Positions 8,848 to 18,595 of a stretch of DNA of 50,940 nt are shown here, piece by piece. The DNA is taken from positions 1-50,940 of the forward strand of contig NZ_KB912888.1 of NCBI RefSeq assembly GCF_000383875.1, in the 5' to 3' direction. Position 1 is the stretch's first letter. Each line of letters starts with the position of its first letter. Source of the DNA: Caldibacillus debilis DSM 16016. Its GTDB lineage: Bacteria; Bacillota; Bacilli; Bacillales; Caldibacillaceae. A model generated the notes under the pieces. The model worked only from the letters and a program-made list of their open reading frames with translations. It made no database searches and was not told where the DNA came from. Both the position numbers and the translations under genes were made by a program.

Positions 8848-9648
8848 ATGCCCGTCATGCGGACGGATCGATGGCTGGATGAACAGTTTTTCCATCCTTA
8901 CCGACTCTGCGAACCATTGAAGGCCCATTTTGAAAATCTGGATCCGCCGGGGATTTATCAGTTTTTGGCGGAAAAAGGCTTGTACAAACCTTCCGGCCTG
9001 ACTTTTCAAGATTTTGTCCGATTGAAAGAAATGAAGGTTTGGGACCGGGCGGACAAGTATTTGGACCATTTCCGGAAAAGGTGGAAAGGCCCGGACATCC
9101 CTGTCTATATTTTTCCGGCCAATCATTCTTTGTTTTCCCCATTGGTTTTGAAAAACGGCTATACCCTTCCCGGGGCCATGTTCCTTTTCTTGACCCCCCC
9201 GGAGGACGGAAAGGAATTGAAAGCCCTGTTTGTCCACGAATACCATCATGCCGCAAGGCTCCACCGTCTCGGGAGGAAGACGGAAACCTTCACCCTGCTC
9301 GATTCCCTGGTCATGGAAGGGTTGGCGGAACACGCGGTTTCCGATTCCTGCGGGGAAAAATATGTGGCCCGCTGGATGCGCCAGTACACGGAAAAGCAGA
9401 TTGCAAAACTGTGGGAAAAATATTTCCGCGCCAATCTCCGGCTGAAAACCGGCGATCCCGGTCATGACCGGCTGCTCTACGGAATGAGGGGGGTTCCGCC
9501 CATGGCCGGCTATGCCGTCGGCTTTGCCATCGTCAAGGCCTGCCGGGAAAAACTTCGCTGCCGAACGGATGAAATGATCGCCATGAGCGCGGAACGGATC
9601 GCAGAACCTTTTTTGGCGCAGGAAAAATCCGAGGGAACGAGGTTTTGA
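8848..9648 (+). CDS. yjaZ: YjaZ, DUF2268 putative Zn-dependent protease
   Basis: A 266-aa protein with the metalloprotease signature VHEYHHAAR (HExxH) near residue 129. A second acidic block, LVMEGLAEHAV, lies about 25 residues later and may give the third zinc ligand. It ends with the GYAVGFAIVK segment typical of DUF2268. B. subtilis yjaZ also follows fabF. I prefer ATG 8848 (MPVMRTDRWL) with GGTGGG just upstream; the frame opens at 8818. Substrate unknown. Confidence 0.85.
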   Translation: MPVMRTDRWLDEQFFHPYRLCEPLKAHFENLDPPGIYQFLAEKGLYKPSGLTFQDFVRLKEMKVWDRADKYLDHFRKRWKGPDIPVYIFPANHSLFSPLVLKNGYTLPGAMFLFLTPPEDGKELKALFVHEYHHAARLHRLGRKTETFTLLDSLVMEGLAEHAVSDSCGEKYVARWMRQYTEKQIAKLWEKYFRANLRLKTGDPGHDRLLYGMRGVPPMAGYAVGFAIVKACREKLRCRTDEMIAMSAERIAEPFLAQEKSEGTRF

Positions 9649-9761
9649 GGCATCCTTTTCTTTCCCCTTCCGGCAGGGGATGAAAGGGATCCGGCCAAGG
9701 AATAATTTCCCCCCTTCGTGCCCATACTGTACACAAAAAGGACTCAAAGCGAGGGGTTTTC

Positions 9762-10514
9762 ATGTTGTACCTGCATGATGTATGGGTGAATTGGTTCGAA
9801 GGGGAAGAAAACGGCTACAACGTTTGCCCGTTTCACGAATGGCGAAAAGAGGATACCATCGAACTTTTGGACCAGGTTCCTTTGCTGAAAATTTCCACGC
9901 CCTTGTTCCTGTATATCGAAAACCAATTGTCCGTGCTTCCCGAAGCTTTGTTGGAGGACGTTTATCAGAAGGCCTGGATCCGGAAAAACGGCGAACGCAT
10001 CCAGCTGGATTACTGTTTCGTGGCAACGGACGGGGCCGATATCATCGCCGTCGATACGATCGGCTATCAGATCCCGATGCGGAAGAGCCGGCTCATCCCC
10101 CGCCAGGAGCAATTGGTCTATGAAATGACCCGGGGGGAAGACGCCAAGGAATTTCCGATTCCCCAGGACGAGGGAAAAACCTACCATATCCTATCGCCGG
10201 AACCGAAATACATGATCGGTTTGACGAGAAAGGAAAGAAACATGAAACATATTTTGTTCATGGCCCTCGACCAATTAAAGGCGTCGAAGAACACCGCGGA
10301 AATCCGCTACTGGTGCACCGAATGGGAGCCGAAAAACTTTCGGAAAATCCAAAAGATGTCCTTTGAAAAGGCATGGAACTATTTGTACGACGAGGTGAAA
10401 CACGGCTGGTCGGAGCGGCATGAACATTTGTGCGAAGGATTGATCAAAGGGCAGCCTTTTTTTGAAAGATTGTGGGATATGGAAAAGGGAGCGAAGGTCA
10501 ATTGGGATTCTTGA
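9762..10514 (+). CDS. yjbA: YjbA, DUF3603 conserved protein
   Basis: A 250-aa cytosolic protein starting [20 protein letters not shown], which I recognise as YjbA/DUF3603, conserved in Bacillus next to trpS. No catalytic motif is evident; the sequence is rich in Trp and charged residues. RBS GAGGGG lies 5 bases before ATG 9762. It converges with trpS, and a shared GC-rich hairpin lies between them. Function unknown. Confidence 0.88.
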   Translation: MLYLHDVWVNWFEGEENGYNVCPFHEWRKEDTIELLDQVPLLKISTPLFLYIENQLSVLPEALLEDVYQKAWIRKNGERIQLDYCFVATDGADIIAVDTIGYQIPMRKSRLIPRQEQLVYEMTRGEDAKEFPIPQDEGKTYHILSPEPKYMIGLTRKERNMKHILFMALDQLKASKNTAEIRYWCTEWEPKNFRKIQKMSFEKAWNYLYDEVKHGWSERHEHLCEGLIKGQPFFERLWDMEKGAKVNWDS

Positions 10515-10565
10515 CATACATATGCGGTACGGGGACCGGAAACCAAAGGTTTTCGGTTTTCGGCT

Positions 10566-10621
10566 AAAAGGAAAAACGGGCCGCCTTTTGCGCGGGCTGA
10601 ACGCCCCGCCAAAAGCGGCCC
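10566..10621 (-). terminator. terminator of trpS
   Basis: GGGCCGCCTTTTG (10578-10590) pairs with CAAAAGCGGCCC (10610-10621), extended inward by GCGGGC/GCCCCGC. Read on the minus strand the stem is followed by a T-rich tail (TTTTTCCTTTT). It may also stop yjbA transcripts from the other side. Confidence 0.75.
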
Positions 10622-10630
10622 TTGTATTGA

Positions 10631-11638
<1,008 letters not shown>

Positions 11639-11649
11639 TTATTTATCTT

Positions 11650-11927
11650 GGGAAAATAAAAACCATTCATCCGAAAAGGGACGAATGGTCAGTCATCCGC
11701 GGTGCCACCCTCGTTACCGTAAAAACGGTCGCTTTGCCGAGTGAACTCGACCCTTATAACGTAAGGGGACGCCCTTTCCTACTGGGATGCCGCCCGCATC
11801 CGTTCGGTCGGGACTCGAAAGCCCATTCCATTCAACCCCGTTGTTTGTTCGCACCGGCCACAAACTCTCTGGAAACGGTCGTTGAATGTACTTTCCTTTC
11901 TCATCGTTTTTTCTTGATCAAATTTTG
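11650..11927 (-). promoter_or_regulatory. tryptophan T-box riboswitch leader of trpS
   Basis: The complement of 11698-11713 reads AGGGTGGCACCGCG, the T-box core that pairs with the tRNA acceptor end. Just downstream, ACCATTCGTCC (complement of 11680-11690) pairs with GGATGAATGGT (complement of 11662-11672), followed by TTTTTATTTT: the intrinsic terminator. The upstream half contains the stem-I-like AGAGAGTTTGTGG, and a GAATGGAATGG tract offers a UGG specifier codon. Uncharged tRNA-Trp would favour read-through into trpS. Confidence 0.9.
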
Positions 11928-11933
11928 TTCAAT

Positions 11934-11962
11934 ATTATAATGAAAAGGGGAAGAAAAGGCAA
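11934..11962 (-). promoter_or_regulatory. sigma-A promoter of the trpS leader
   Basis: On the minus strand TTGCCT (11957-11962), a 17-base spacer and TATAAT (11934-11939). The predicted start near 11927 opens the T-box leader. Confidence 0.8.
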
Positions 11963-12222
11963 GATCATTTTTTAAGAAATAATGTGAAGGACGAAACTTT
12001 TTCCTCCCGAAATCCGTATAATATATGGAAAAGTTTTGGCCAAGCTGTAACAAAAAATTCACGAAAAATCTATATTAATTTCTTAAAATGTAGTATAATG
12101 AGTTTAACCCATTATAAAATGATAGTAATTCTAATTTGTGAATGAAAATTGTTCTCAATCATAGTTTGCATAGATAAACAACTGAATAAAGGATTAAAAT
12201 TGAATAAAGGAGTGATCGAAAG

Positions 12223-12618
12223 ATGGTCATTTTGTACACCGCATCCAGCTGCACGTCTTGCCGGAAGGCAAAAGCCTGGTTGGAAGAGCATCAAATTCCG
12301 TATAAGGAAAGGAATATATTCGCAGAACCGTTAACGATCGAGGAGATCAAACAAATCTTCCGGATGACGGAAAACGGGACGGACGAAATCATTTCCACCC
12401 GTTCGAAAACTTTCCAAAAGCTGAACATCCAATTGGATTCGCTGCCGCTGCACGAGTTGTTTAAATTGATTCAGGAAAATCCCGGCTTGCTGCGACGGCC
12501 GATCATCATGGACGAAAAAAGGCTGCAAGTCGGTTACAATGAAGACGAGATCCGCCGCTTCCTGCCGAGAAAAGTCCGCACCTATCAGCTGCTGGAAGCC
12601 CAGCGGATGGTGAACTGA
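12223..12618 (+). CDS. spx: global redox-stress regulator Spx
   Basis: A 131-aa ArsC-fold protein that binds the RNA polymerase alpha C-terminal domain and reprograms transcription under disulfide stress. The N-terminal redox switch CTSC is at residues 10-13, and the conserved [28 protein letters not shown] block is intact. ATG 12223 is preceded by AAAGGAGTGATCG. The 290-base leader is AT-rich with candidate -10 boxes near 12017 and 12094, but no confident -35 or PerR/YodB site. mecA and spxH, whose products feed Spx to ClpXP or ClpCP degradation in Bacillus, lie in this window. Confidence 0.97.
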   Translation: MVILYTASSCTSCRKAKAWLEEHQIPYKERNIFAEPLTIEEIKQIFRMTENGTDEIISTRSKTFQKLNIQLDSLPLHELFKLIQENPGLLRRPIIMDEKRLQVGYNEDEIRRFLPRKVRTYQLLEAQRMVN

Positions 12619-12657
12619 CCGCATCCTCGAATCCATCTTTCCGTTCTGTTCGCTGTT

Positions 12658-12693
12658 AAAAAACCTTCATGCGTTCCGCATGAAGGTTTTTTA
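12658..12693 (+). terminator. terminator of spx
   Basis: AAAACCTTCATGCG and CGCATGAAGGTTTT form a perfect stem with a 3-base TTC loop, flanked by A and T runs. It may work on both strands. Confidence 0.9.
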
Positions 12694-12712
12694 AAAAATT
12701 TCGACAAAACGG

Positions 12713-12741
12713 TTGCACTCCCATCCGCGGACATGTAATAT
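12713..12741 (+). promoter_or_regulatory. sigma-A promoter of mecA
   Basis: TTGCAC (12713-12718), a 17-base spacer and TAATAT (12736-12741). The implied leader of about 190 bases has no other gene. CCCTTC near 12901 could pair with GAAGGG near 12921, which contains the mecA ribosome site, so translational control is possible. Confidence 0.65.
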
Positions 12742-12937
12742 ATGGGTAAATAACAGTGGAAAGCGGGTTGTTTGCTCATTTTTCGGATAGGGACATTTTT
12801 ATTTCCCTTCGGAGACATTTTTTCATAAAATAAAGGAAGAAGGATTACACTAACCTTTGCGTTCGTCGTTCATGGCAAACATCTTTGCCGAGGGATTATT
12901 CCCTTCAAACCATTGCAATGGAAGGGAGAGTTGCCAT

Positions 12938-13597
12938 ATGGAAATTGAACGGATCAACGAAAACACCGTGAAACTTTTCATCTCCTATGTGGATGTGGAA
13001 GAGCGCGGGTTCGATCGCGAGGAAATATGGTACAACCGGGAAAAAGGCGAAGAACTATTTTGGGAAATGATGGATGAAATTCATCAGGAAGAGGATTTTG
13101 CGTTTGACGGTCCCCTTTGGATCCAGGTTCACGCTTTAGATAAAGGATTGGAAGTCGTCGTCACCAAAGCGCAGATCGCAAAGGACGGGCAGCGCTTTGA
13201 AGTTTCCTTCGGCGACGACAAGGAAAATGACGGCGAGATCAATGAGCGGATCGAGGAGCTGCTCGATCAGCAATTCTTATTTAAGGAAGTCGAGCCGGAA
13301 GAAGATTACGACGGCGAAGGATTTTCCTTCGTCGCCTACTTCGACGATTTTGAAGACCTTATCGCCTTGGCAAAGTATCCGTGGGAGGAAGTTTGCTGCA
13401 GCAAATTGTTCGCCCTCGAAGGCAAATACTACTTGTACCTGGAATTCGCGGAAGATTCCTTCGAAACCGAGAAATTGCTCGGCCGGGTCCTGGAATACGG
13501 CCGCGAATCGAACAGAACCGTCCACTATTTGATGGAATACGGGAAAGAAATCATTTCGGAAGACGTTTTTGCGGTTCTGAAAAAACATTTTAACTAA
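12938..13597 (+). CDS. mecA: ClpC adaptor protein MecA
   Basis: A 219-aa adaptor that delivers ComK/ComS and other substrates to ClpCP. The N-terminal substrate-binding part starts MEIERINENTVKLFISYVD. A strongly acidic linker (about 85-125, with EPEEDYDGEG) joins the C-terminal ClpC-binding domain (FSFVAYFDDFEDLIALAK to the end). The frame opens at 12857, but ATG 12938 is the family start and has GGAAGGGAG upstream. coiA lies 180 bases downstream. Confidence 0.95.
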   Translation: MEIERINENTVKLFISYVDVEERGFDREEIWYNREKGEELFWEMMDEIHQEEDFAFDGPLWIQVHALDKGLEVVVTKAQIAKDGQRFEVSFGDDKENDGEINERIEELLDQQFLFKEVEPEEDYDGEGFSFVAYFDDFEDLIALAKYPWEEVCCSKLFALEGKYYLYLEFAEDSFETEKLLGRVLEYGRESNRTVHYLMEYGKEIISEDVFAVLKKHFN

Positions 13598-13600
13598 AGG

Positions 13601-13642
13601 AGAAAACCGGTTTTCTCGGTCAGAGAAAACCGGTTTTCTGCT
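13601..13642 (+). terminator. terminator of mecA built from a duplicated palindrome
   Basis: AGAAAACCGGTTTTCTC (13601-13617) and GAGAAAACCGGTTTTCT (13623-13639) form a perfect 17-bp stem with a 5-base loop. Each arm contains the 16-base palindrome AGAAAACCGGTTTTCT, so two alternative small hairpins are also possible. The T run is short (GCTTTTG). Confidence 0.75.
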
Positions 13643-13776
13643 TTTGACAGGTCCTTTCCGGAAATGGATAATGGAGAAAAACCGATGGAAGGGGATCCGC
13701 CCCCTGTCCCGTGCCGAGGCGCCCGGGCCGGGCGGGGGCCCCGGTCTTTCCGGAACGGTCGGAAGGAGGGGAGGGC

Positions 13777-14964
13777 TTGTTTGTGGCCAAAACCCGATCC
13801 GGGGAGCTTTTTTCTTTGCTCGGGCGTTCGAAAGATTCCCTCGGGAAGATCAAAAGGGAAACTTCCTTTTTCTGCCCCGCCTGCGGCGAACCGGTCATCC
13901 TGAAAACCGGGGCGAAGAAGGTCCCCCATTTTTCCCATTACCGCCATTGCCCGGTTAAACCGGAGGGGGAAACCGAAACCCATTTGCTCGGCAAAAAATG
14001 GCTGTTCGAATGGCTGGAAAAACAGGGCTACCGACCGCAGCTGGAATATTTTTTGCCCGATCTGCAACAACGGGCGGATGTTTTTTTCGAAAGGGCGGGA
14101 AAAAAATACGCACTCGAATTCCAATGTTCCCCGCTGTCCCTTTCCCTGTTGACGGATAGGGACGAAAGTTACCGGAGATCCGGCATCATCCCCCTTTGGA
14201 TCGTCCTGGATTCCCGCATCCGGAAAGAAAAGGGCCCCTTCTTTTCCGCCACCGATTTCCTGTCCTTTTTCATCCGGGAAGGCCCCGCTTCTCCTTTCAT
14301 CCTGGCCTTCCAACCGGATCCCCCCATGTTTGTCAAGTATGTCCATCTCGTCCCCGTTTCCAAAAGCCGGTTTTATTATCAAAAAACGACCTTCCCCCTG
14401 TCCTGCGGGATGAAGGAGGTTTTCCGTTCCTGTCCGCCTTTCGATGTTTCCGAGTTGTTGGCTGTCTGGCAGAGGGAAGTCGGGAGATGGCTGATCTTTT
14501 GCCATCTGCAAAGATCCGCGAAAAGGGAACCGGCCCTCCATGCCCTCTATGCCTCCGCGATCCATCCGACCCTGCTCCCGAAGGAGGTCGGGATCCCCGT
14601 TCCCCGCATGCATGCCATCGAAACCCATCCCGTTCTTTGGCAGGCCCTCATCTGGCTGGAATTTTTCCGCCAAAGGCCCCGCGGCGGAACCTTTTCAATG
14701 GAAGAGGTCAAAACCTATCTCCGCCGATCGGAAAAAACCGGGCTGGTGAGATGGCGGAAGCCGGTCCTTGCCGAAGGCCGGGATCCCTTTTCCCCGGTGA
14801 AAAAATATTTGCTTTTTCTGGCGAAGTGCGGCTTTGCCCGGATCCGGGGAAACCGATACGTGATCGAGGGAAAACCGGAACCTTTGCCGGCCGACCGGTG
14901 GCGGGAGGAACGGGAAAAATTTTTAAAAGAGCAAAAGGCGCTAATTTTGACACTTTTTCATTGA
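13777..14964 (+). CDS. coiA: competence protein CoiA
   Basis: A 395-aa CoiA-family protein, required for recombination of incoming DNA during transformation. The N-terminal zinc-like block CPACGEPVILKTG and the HFSHYRHC segment precede a nuclease-like core: ETHLLGKKWLFEWL, then RADVFFERAGKKYALEFQCS, a D-x(n)-ExQ pattern of restriction-endonuclease-like folds. TTG 13777 is preferred because AAGGAGGGG lies 6-7 bases upstream; GTG 13783 is an alternative, and the frame opens at 13711. Preceded by mecA and followed by pepF, as in B. subtilis. Confidence 0.88.
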   Translation: MFVAKTRSGELFSLLGRSKDSLGKIKRETSFFCPACGEPVILKTGAKKVPHFSHYRHCPVKPEGETETHLLGKKWLFEWLEKQGYRPQLEYFLPDLQQRADVFFERAGKKYALEFQCSPLSLSLLTDRDESYRRSGIIPLWIVLDSRIRKEKGPFFSATDFLSFFIREGPASPFILAFQPDPPMFVKYVHLVPVSKSRFYYQKTTFPLSCGMKEVFRSCPPFDVSELLAVWQREVGRWLIFCHLQRSAKREPALHALYASAIHPTLLPKEVGIPVPRMHAIETHPVLWQALIWLEFFRQRPRGGTFSMEEVKTYLRRSEKTGLVRWRKPVLAEGRDPFSPVKKYLLFLAKCGFARIRGNRYVIEGKPEPLPADRWREEREKFLKEQKALILTLFH

Positions 14965-15052
14965 CGATTGGAAACAATAAGGGTATTTTTATTGATATCA
15001 TCCATTATTTTGATAATGGCAATGGAAAAAGATCTTGTATGGGGGGATTTGC

Positions 15053-16864
15053 ATGGCAAAAGAAAAGGTAAAGACACTTCCGAAAAGGAGCGAGGTTCCC
15101 GTCGAATATACGTGGAGGCTCGAAGATATTTTTCCCACCGACGAAGATTGGGAAAGGGAATTCGGGGAGATAAAGAAACTGCTGCCGAAGGCGCAGGAAT
15201 TTAAAGGAACCCTCGGGGAAAGCGCCGGCCGGCTATTGGAATTGCTCCGGTTCCAGGAACAGGTCTATTTCCGGCTGGGAAAATTGTATACTTACGCCCA
15301 TATGCGGTACGATCAGGACACGACGAACCAGTTCTATCAAGGGCTGAACGCCCGGGCGAATACGCTGCATACCGAAGCGGCAAGCGCTTTTTCCTTCGTC
15401 GTGCCGGAAATCCTGTCGATCCCGGAAGAAAAGATCGAAAGATTCCTGGAAGAAAACCAAGAGCTGCAGTTGTACAGGCATTATTTTGACAAAATCAATT
15501 TAAAGCGGCCCCACGTCCTCTCTCCGGAAGTGGAAGAGGTCCTGGCCAAGTCCCGGGAGATCGCCGATACGCCGGATCAAGTGTTCGGGATGCTTAATCA
15601 TGCCGATCTGCACTTCCCGACGATCGTCGACGAGAACGGGGAGGAAGCGGAGGTCACCCACGGCCGTTTCGTTCCCTTTTTGGAAAGCCGGGACCGGCGG
15701 GTGCGAAGGGATGCCTTCAAGGCGGTGTACGATACATACGAAAAATTTAAAAACACCTTTGCGGCCACATTGAGCGGGCAAATCAAGGCGGACAATTTTT
15801 ACGCCCTCGTCCGGAAATACCGGTCGGCACGCCACGCGGCCTTGGCCAACAACAATATCCCGGAAGAGGTTTATGACAACCTGGTCGCCACCGTCAACAA
15901 AAATCTCCATCTGCTGCACCGCTATGTCCGGCTGCGGAAGAAAGCCCTCGGCGTCGACGAACTCCACATGTACGACCTTTACACGCCGCTCGTGAAAGAT
16001 GTGGAAATGAAAGTGACGTACGAGGAAGCGAAGGAATGTTTATTGAAGGCGCTCGCCCCCCTCGGGGAGGAATATTTGTCCGTCCTGAAGGAAGGGTTCC
16101 AAAACCGCTGGGTCGACGTGCTGGAAAATAAGGGTAAACGGAGCGGGGCCTATTCCTCCGGATCCTACGGCACGAACCCGTACATTTTGCTGAACTGGCA
16201 GGACGACGTCAAAAATCTGTTCACCTTGGCCCACGAATTCGGCCATTCGGTGCACAGCTACTTCACCCGGAAATATCAGCCGTTCGTCTACGGAAATTAT
16301 TCCATCTTCGTCGCCGAGGTCGCTTCCACCTGCAACGAGGCCCTGCTTACCGATTACTTGCTGAAGACCCTCGACGACGAAAGGAAGCGGCTGTATATTG
16401 TCAACCATTATTTGGAAGAATTCCGCACCACCCTTTTCAGACAGACGATGTTCGCCGAATTCGAGCATGAAATCCACGTCCGGGCCCAAAATGGGGAAGC
16501 TTTGACGGCGGAGCTGCTCACCGACCTTTATTACAATTTGAACAAAAAATATTTCGGCAACGACATCGTGGTCGACCGGGAGATCGGCATGGAATGGGCC
16601 AGGATTCCCCATTTCTATTACAACTATTACGTGTACCAATATTCCACCGGATTCAGCGCCGCCCAGGCGTTGAGCAAACAGATATTGACGGAAGGGAAGC
16701 CCGCGGTGGAACGGTATCTCGCCTTCCTGAAGGCGGGAAGCTCCGATTATCCGATCGAAGTGCTGAAAAAGGCCGGGGTGGACATGACCAAGGTGGAGCC
16801 GATCCAAGCGGCCTTCACCCTGTTCGAAAAAAGATTGGAAGAAATGGAGAATTTGCTGGGTTAA
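15053..16864 (+). CDS. pepF: oligoendopeptidase F (M3B family)
   Basis: A 603-aa zinc peptidase that cleaves short peptides in the cytosol. The active site HEFGHSVHS starts at His394, with the third ligand expected in the following EVASTCNE stretch. The C-terminal YNYYVYQYSTGFSAA is typical of M3B enzymes. ATG 15053 (MAKEKVKTLPKR) follows a GGGGGGA ribosome site; the frame opens 18 bases earlier. It ends at a strong terminator. Confidence 0.95.
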   Translation: MAKEKVKTLPKRSEVPVEYTWRLEDIFPTDEDWEREFGEIKKLLPKAQEFKGTLGESAGRLLELLRFQEQVYFRLGKLYTYAHMRYDQDTTNQFYQGLNARANTLHTEAASAFSFVVPEILSIPEEKIERFLEENQELQLYRHYFDKINLKRPHVLSPEVEEVLAKSREIADTPDQVFGMLNHADLHFPTIVDENGEEAEVTHGRFVPFLESRDRRVRRDAFKAVYDTYEKFKNTFAATLSGQIKADNFYALVRKYRSARHAALANNNIPEEVYDNLVATVNKNLHLLHRYVRLRKKALGVDELHMYDLYTPLVKDVEMKVTYEEAKECLLKALAPLGEEYLSVLKEGFQNRWVDVLENKGKRSGAYSSGSYGTNPYILLNWQDDVKNLFTLAHEFGHSVHSYFTRKYQPFVYGNYSIFVAEVASTCNEALLTDYLLKTLDDERKRLYIVNHYLEEFRTTLFRQTMFAEFEHEIHVRAQNGEALTAELLTDLYYNLNKKYFGNDIVVDREIGMEWARIPHFYYNYYVYQYSTGFSAAQALSKQILTEGKPAVERYLAFLKAGSSDYPIEVLKKAGVDMTKVEPIQAAFTLFEKRLEEMENLLG

Positions 16865-16892
16865 CACGCCCGGGCTGCGAATATTACATCTC

Positions 16893-16925
16893 GATTTCCG
16901 GAGCTTTATCCGGAAATCTTTTTTT
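16893..16925 (+). terminator. terminator of pepF
   Basis: GATTTCCGGA (16893-16902) and TCCGGAAATC (16909-16918) form a 10-bp stem with a 6-base loop and a run of seven T. Confidence 0.92.
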
Positions 16926-17014
16926 GCAAAAATTGGACCCGCCGGGCGACGGGACTGGCCTTTCGGCCCCTTCGGCCATATTTCGGATGGCGTCCGGCCT
17001 TTCCAGGCGGGTCT

Positions 17015-17194
17015 TTATTTTTTGAATCCCCGGAACCGGTTCCGGTTATGGAGGAACAAAAACAGGAGGAAATAGGAGGAAAACAGGAGAAAGGAAGTGA
17101 AAAGAAGGGGCAGCACGTGGATCAGCCCGAACAAATGGAGATAGAAAGAAATGAGGACGAACAGAATCAATGCCAGGAAAATCCACTTCTCCAA
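17015..17194 (-). CDS. yizD: small membrane protein in the yizD position
   Basis: A 59-residue protein, LEKWIFLALILFVLISFYLH and onward, with two long hydrophobic segments (about residues 4-20 and 27-48) and a basic tail HNRNRFRGFKK. TTG 17194 has GAGGCGGTG 8-9 bases upstream, and an in-frame stop lies 30 bases further up. B. subtilis yizD sits next to roxS and yjbH, the same place as here, so the symbol is positional. It is visible only on the minus strand; the 82-codon + strand frame over it looks spurious. Confidence 0.55.
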   Translation of the reverse strand: MEKWIFLALILFVLISFYLHLFGLIHVLPLLFTSFLLFSSYFLLFLFLHNRNRFRGFKK

Positions 17195-17312
17195 TTGGGA
17201 TGCACCGCCTCGGCTTCGTTTTTATACATCCTTATGCCCGGCGGCAAGCCGATATGCCGGATTGTCCGGAAAGGGGAAATTGTGACAATCTCGTGAAATC
17301 GCAAAGAAGGCA

Positions 17313-17341
17313 TTGATCGATGGTTGCACCTATGTTATATT
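17313..17341 (+). promoter_or_regulatory. extended -10 promoter of RoxS
   Basis: TTGATC (17313-17318), a 17-base spacer and TATATT (17336-17341) preceded by TATG, the Bacillus extended -10 element. Transcription is predicted to start near 17348, inside the Rex-type operator. Confidence 0.75.
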
Positions 17342-17346
17342 ACTAG

Positions 17347-17362
17347 TGTGAAGAAATTCACA
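17347..17362. promoter_or_regulatory. Rex/Fnr-type operator on the RoxS promoter
   Basis: TGTGAAGAAATTCACA is a near-perfect 16-bp palindrome that fits both TGTGA-N6-TCACA (Fnr) and the core of the Rex site TTGTGAA-N4-TTCACAA. Its position over the start site suggests repression, and Rex is the known NADH-sensitive repressor of roxS in B. subtilis. Confidence 0.75.
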
Positions 17363-17453
17363 AAAACTTATACCCCTTTGTTTGACCGTGGAAATTTCTC
17401 CCATCCCCTTTGTTCGTAAGGAAAAAGGTTCGGCGGCTCCGCCGAACCTTTTT
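17348..17453 (+). ncRNA. roxS: regulatory small RNA RoxS (RsaE family)
   Basis: A transcript of about 106 bases bounded by a good promoter and a strong terminator, with no reading frame. It carries two copies of CCCCTTTGTT (17373-17382 and 17405-17414) in single-stranded C-rich stretches. These are the seed type by which RoxS/RsaE binds ribosome sites of TCA-cycle and respiration mRNAs. Location between yizD and yjbH and the Rex box agree with B. subtilis roxS. Ends are predicted, not mapped. Confidence 0.85.
17422..17453 (+). terminator. terminator of RoxS
   Basis: AGGTTCGGCG and CGCCGAACCT pair around a 4-base loop, flanked by a run of five A and five T. It forms the 3' end of the RNA. Confidence 0.92.
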
Positions 17454-17731
17454 CCGTTACCGGAGATGTTTCCCGCCCTTTTTGTTTTGCGGGGCGCCCC
17501 CGGAGGGGATGAAAGCGTCCCGTTCAAATGGGGTCCGGACCGGTCCTGACCGATTCATCGGAAAAAACCGGCCGGAAAAGGCATCCGCGAGAGGATGCCC
17601 TGAAATAATGAGGGGCGGGGGGCATCCGGGAGGAGAGGGGAAACGTTTCCCCTTTTCCGTTCCCGGCTGTCCTTACCCGCCTTCCGTTGCCCGATTTCGG
17701 CTTCGGTTGCGCGATTCCCCTATTTTTCCGT

Positions 17732-18595
17732 TCAATCCCCGCCGATATACCGCCAGAACTCTCCCCGTTCGCATTTGATGCGGTCGACCTTTTTCTGCAG
17801 TTTTAATTTTTTCAGCTCCAATTCCACCTGAAATTTCGGCCGGTCGTAAACGAAGGATATTTCCTTCGCCGTCACCCACTTCTGCATTTTCAAATAGGTG
17901 AGGATCGGCGGCAGGGAGGATTTTTCCGGCTCCCTTTTCAGCATCTCGCGGAGGATTTTCACATAGACTTCATACGGATAATTCCCTGTCAGTTTGATCC
18001 CTTCTTCGTCGGCGTTATTGGTAAACATGACGACGGTGGGAAAATCGGTTACGCCCATTTCATTGGTCACGTACAGATCGCACTGGAAGGCTTTCGATGC
18101 GCTGGTGGAATGGATATCCTTCTTAAATTCCTCGACATCCAGCCCGGCCTCCTTTGCACAGGCGATCAATGTCTGCGGGTTCGTAATGTTCATCTCCCGG
18201 TAAAATAAGTATTCCTGGAGTTTCCGGTAAAAGCGGATCCCCTTGTTTTTTCCCTGCAATTCGGCGGCCTTCACGGCGATCGAAGCGATGAACGGGGGAT
18301 CGTTCTTCCGTTCCTGTTCCCGGCCCGAACCCAAACAATATTCAAGCAGGGTTTTCGGATGGCCGCCCTTCGCTTTCCTGCCGGAGCAGGCAGGATTCAA
18401 TCGGGAAATCTTGCAGCTCAAAATGTAGGATAAGGTGAAATAATGGCTGTATTCCAATTCGAGCTTCTTGATCACCATTTCCAAAGACCAGCACTTAAAA
18501 CATAGCGGATCGGTGAATATATAAAGCTCGAGGGGTTTGTTTTCGCTGCAGGTTTTGGTCGTCCGGCTCTCCAATTTATTTTCCACGATCTTCAC
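17732..18595 (-). CDS. spxH: Spx adaptor SpxH (YjbH), DsbA-like
   Basis: Adaptor that targets Spx to ClpXP. The 287-aa protein has an N-terminal thioredoxin/DsbA-like fold with the Cys pair in DPLCFKCW (Cys32, Cys35) and a cis-Pro-like TDFPTVVMF near residue 186. A C-terminal winged-helix-like part (TAKEISFVYDRPKFQVE) follows. Start ATG 18595 overlaps the yjbI stop by 4 bases, so the two are translationally coupled, as in B. subtilis. The motif is CFKC rather than the CPEC I recall for B. subtilis. Confidence 0.93.
   Translation of the reverse strand: MKIVENKLESRTTKTCSENKPLELYIFTDPLCFKCWSLEMVIKKLELEYSHYFTLSYILSCKISRLNPACSGRKAKGGHPKTLLEYCLGSGREQERKNDPPFIASIAVKAAELQGKNKGIRFYRKLQEYLFYREMNITNPQTLIACAKEAGLDVEEFKKDIHSTSASKAFQCDLYVTNEMGVTDFPTVVMFTNNADEEGIKLTGNYPYEVYVKILREMLKREPEKSSLPPILTYLKMQKWVTAKEISFVYDRPKFQVELELKKLKLQKKVDRIKCERGEFWRYIGGD

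Noticed and set aside
12857-12937. Longer N-terminus of mecA
   Set aside because: MecA proteins start at the MEIERI position and ATG 12938 has its own ribosome site.
13594-14673. 359-codon minus-strand frame
   Set aside because: Antisense shadow of coiA in GC-rich DNA.
17048-17296. 82-codon + strand frame downstream of pepF
   Set aside because: Lies after the pepF terminator; Glu/Gln-rich composition is the complement of the hydrophobic minus-strand yizD-position gene, which has the better start.
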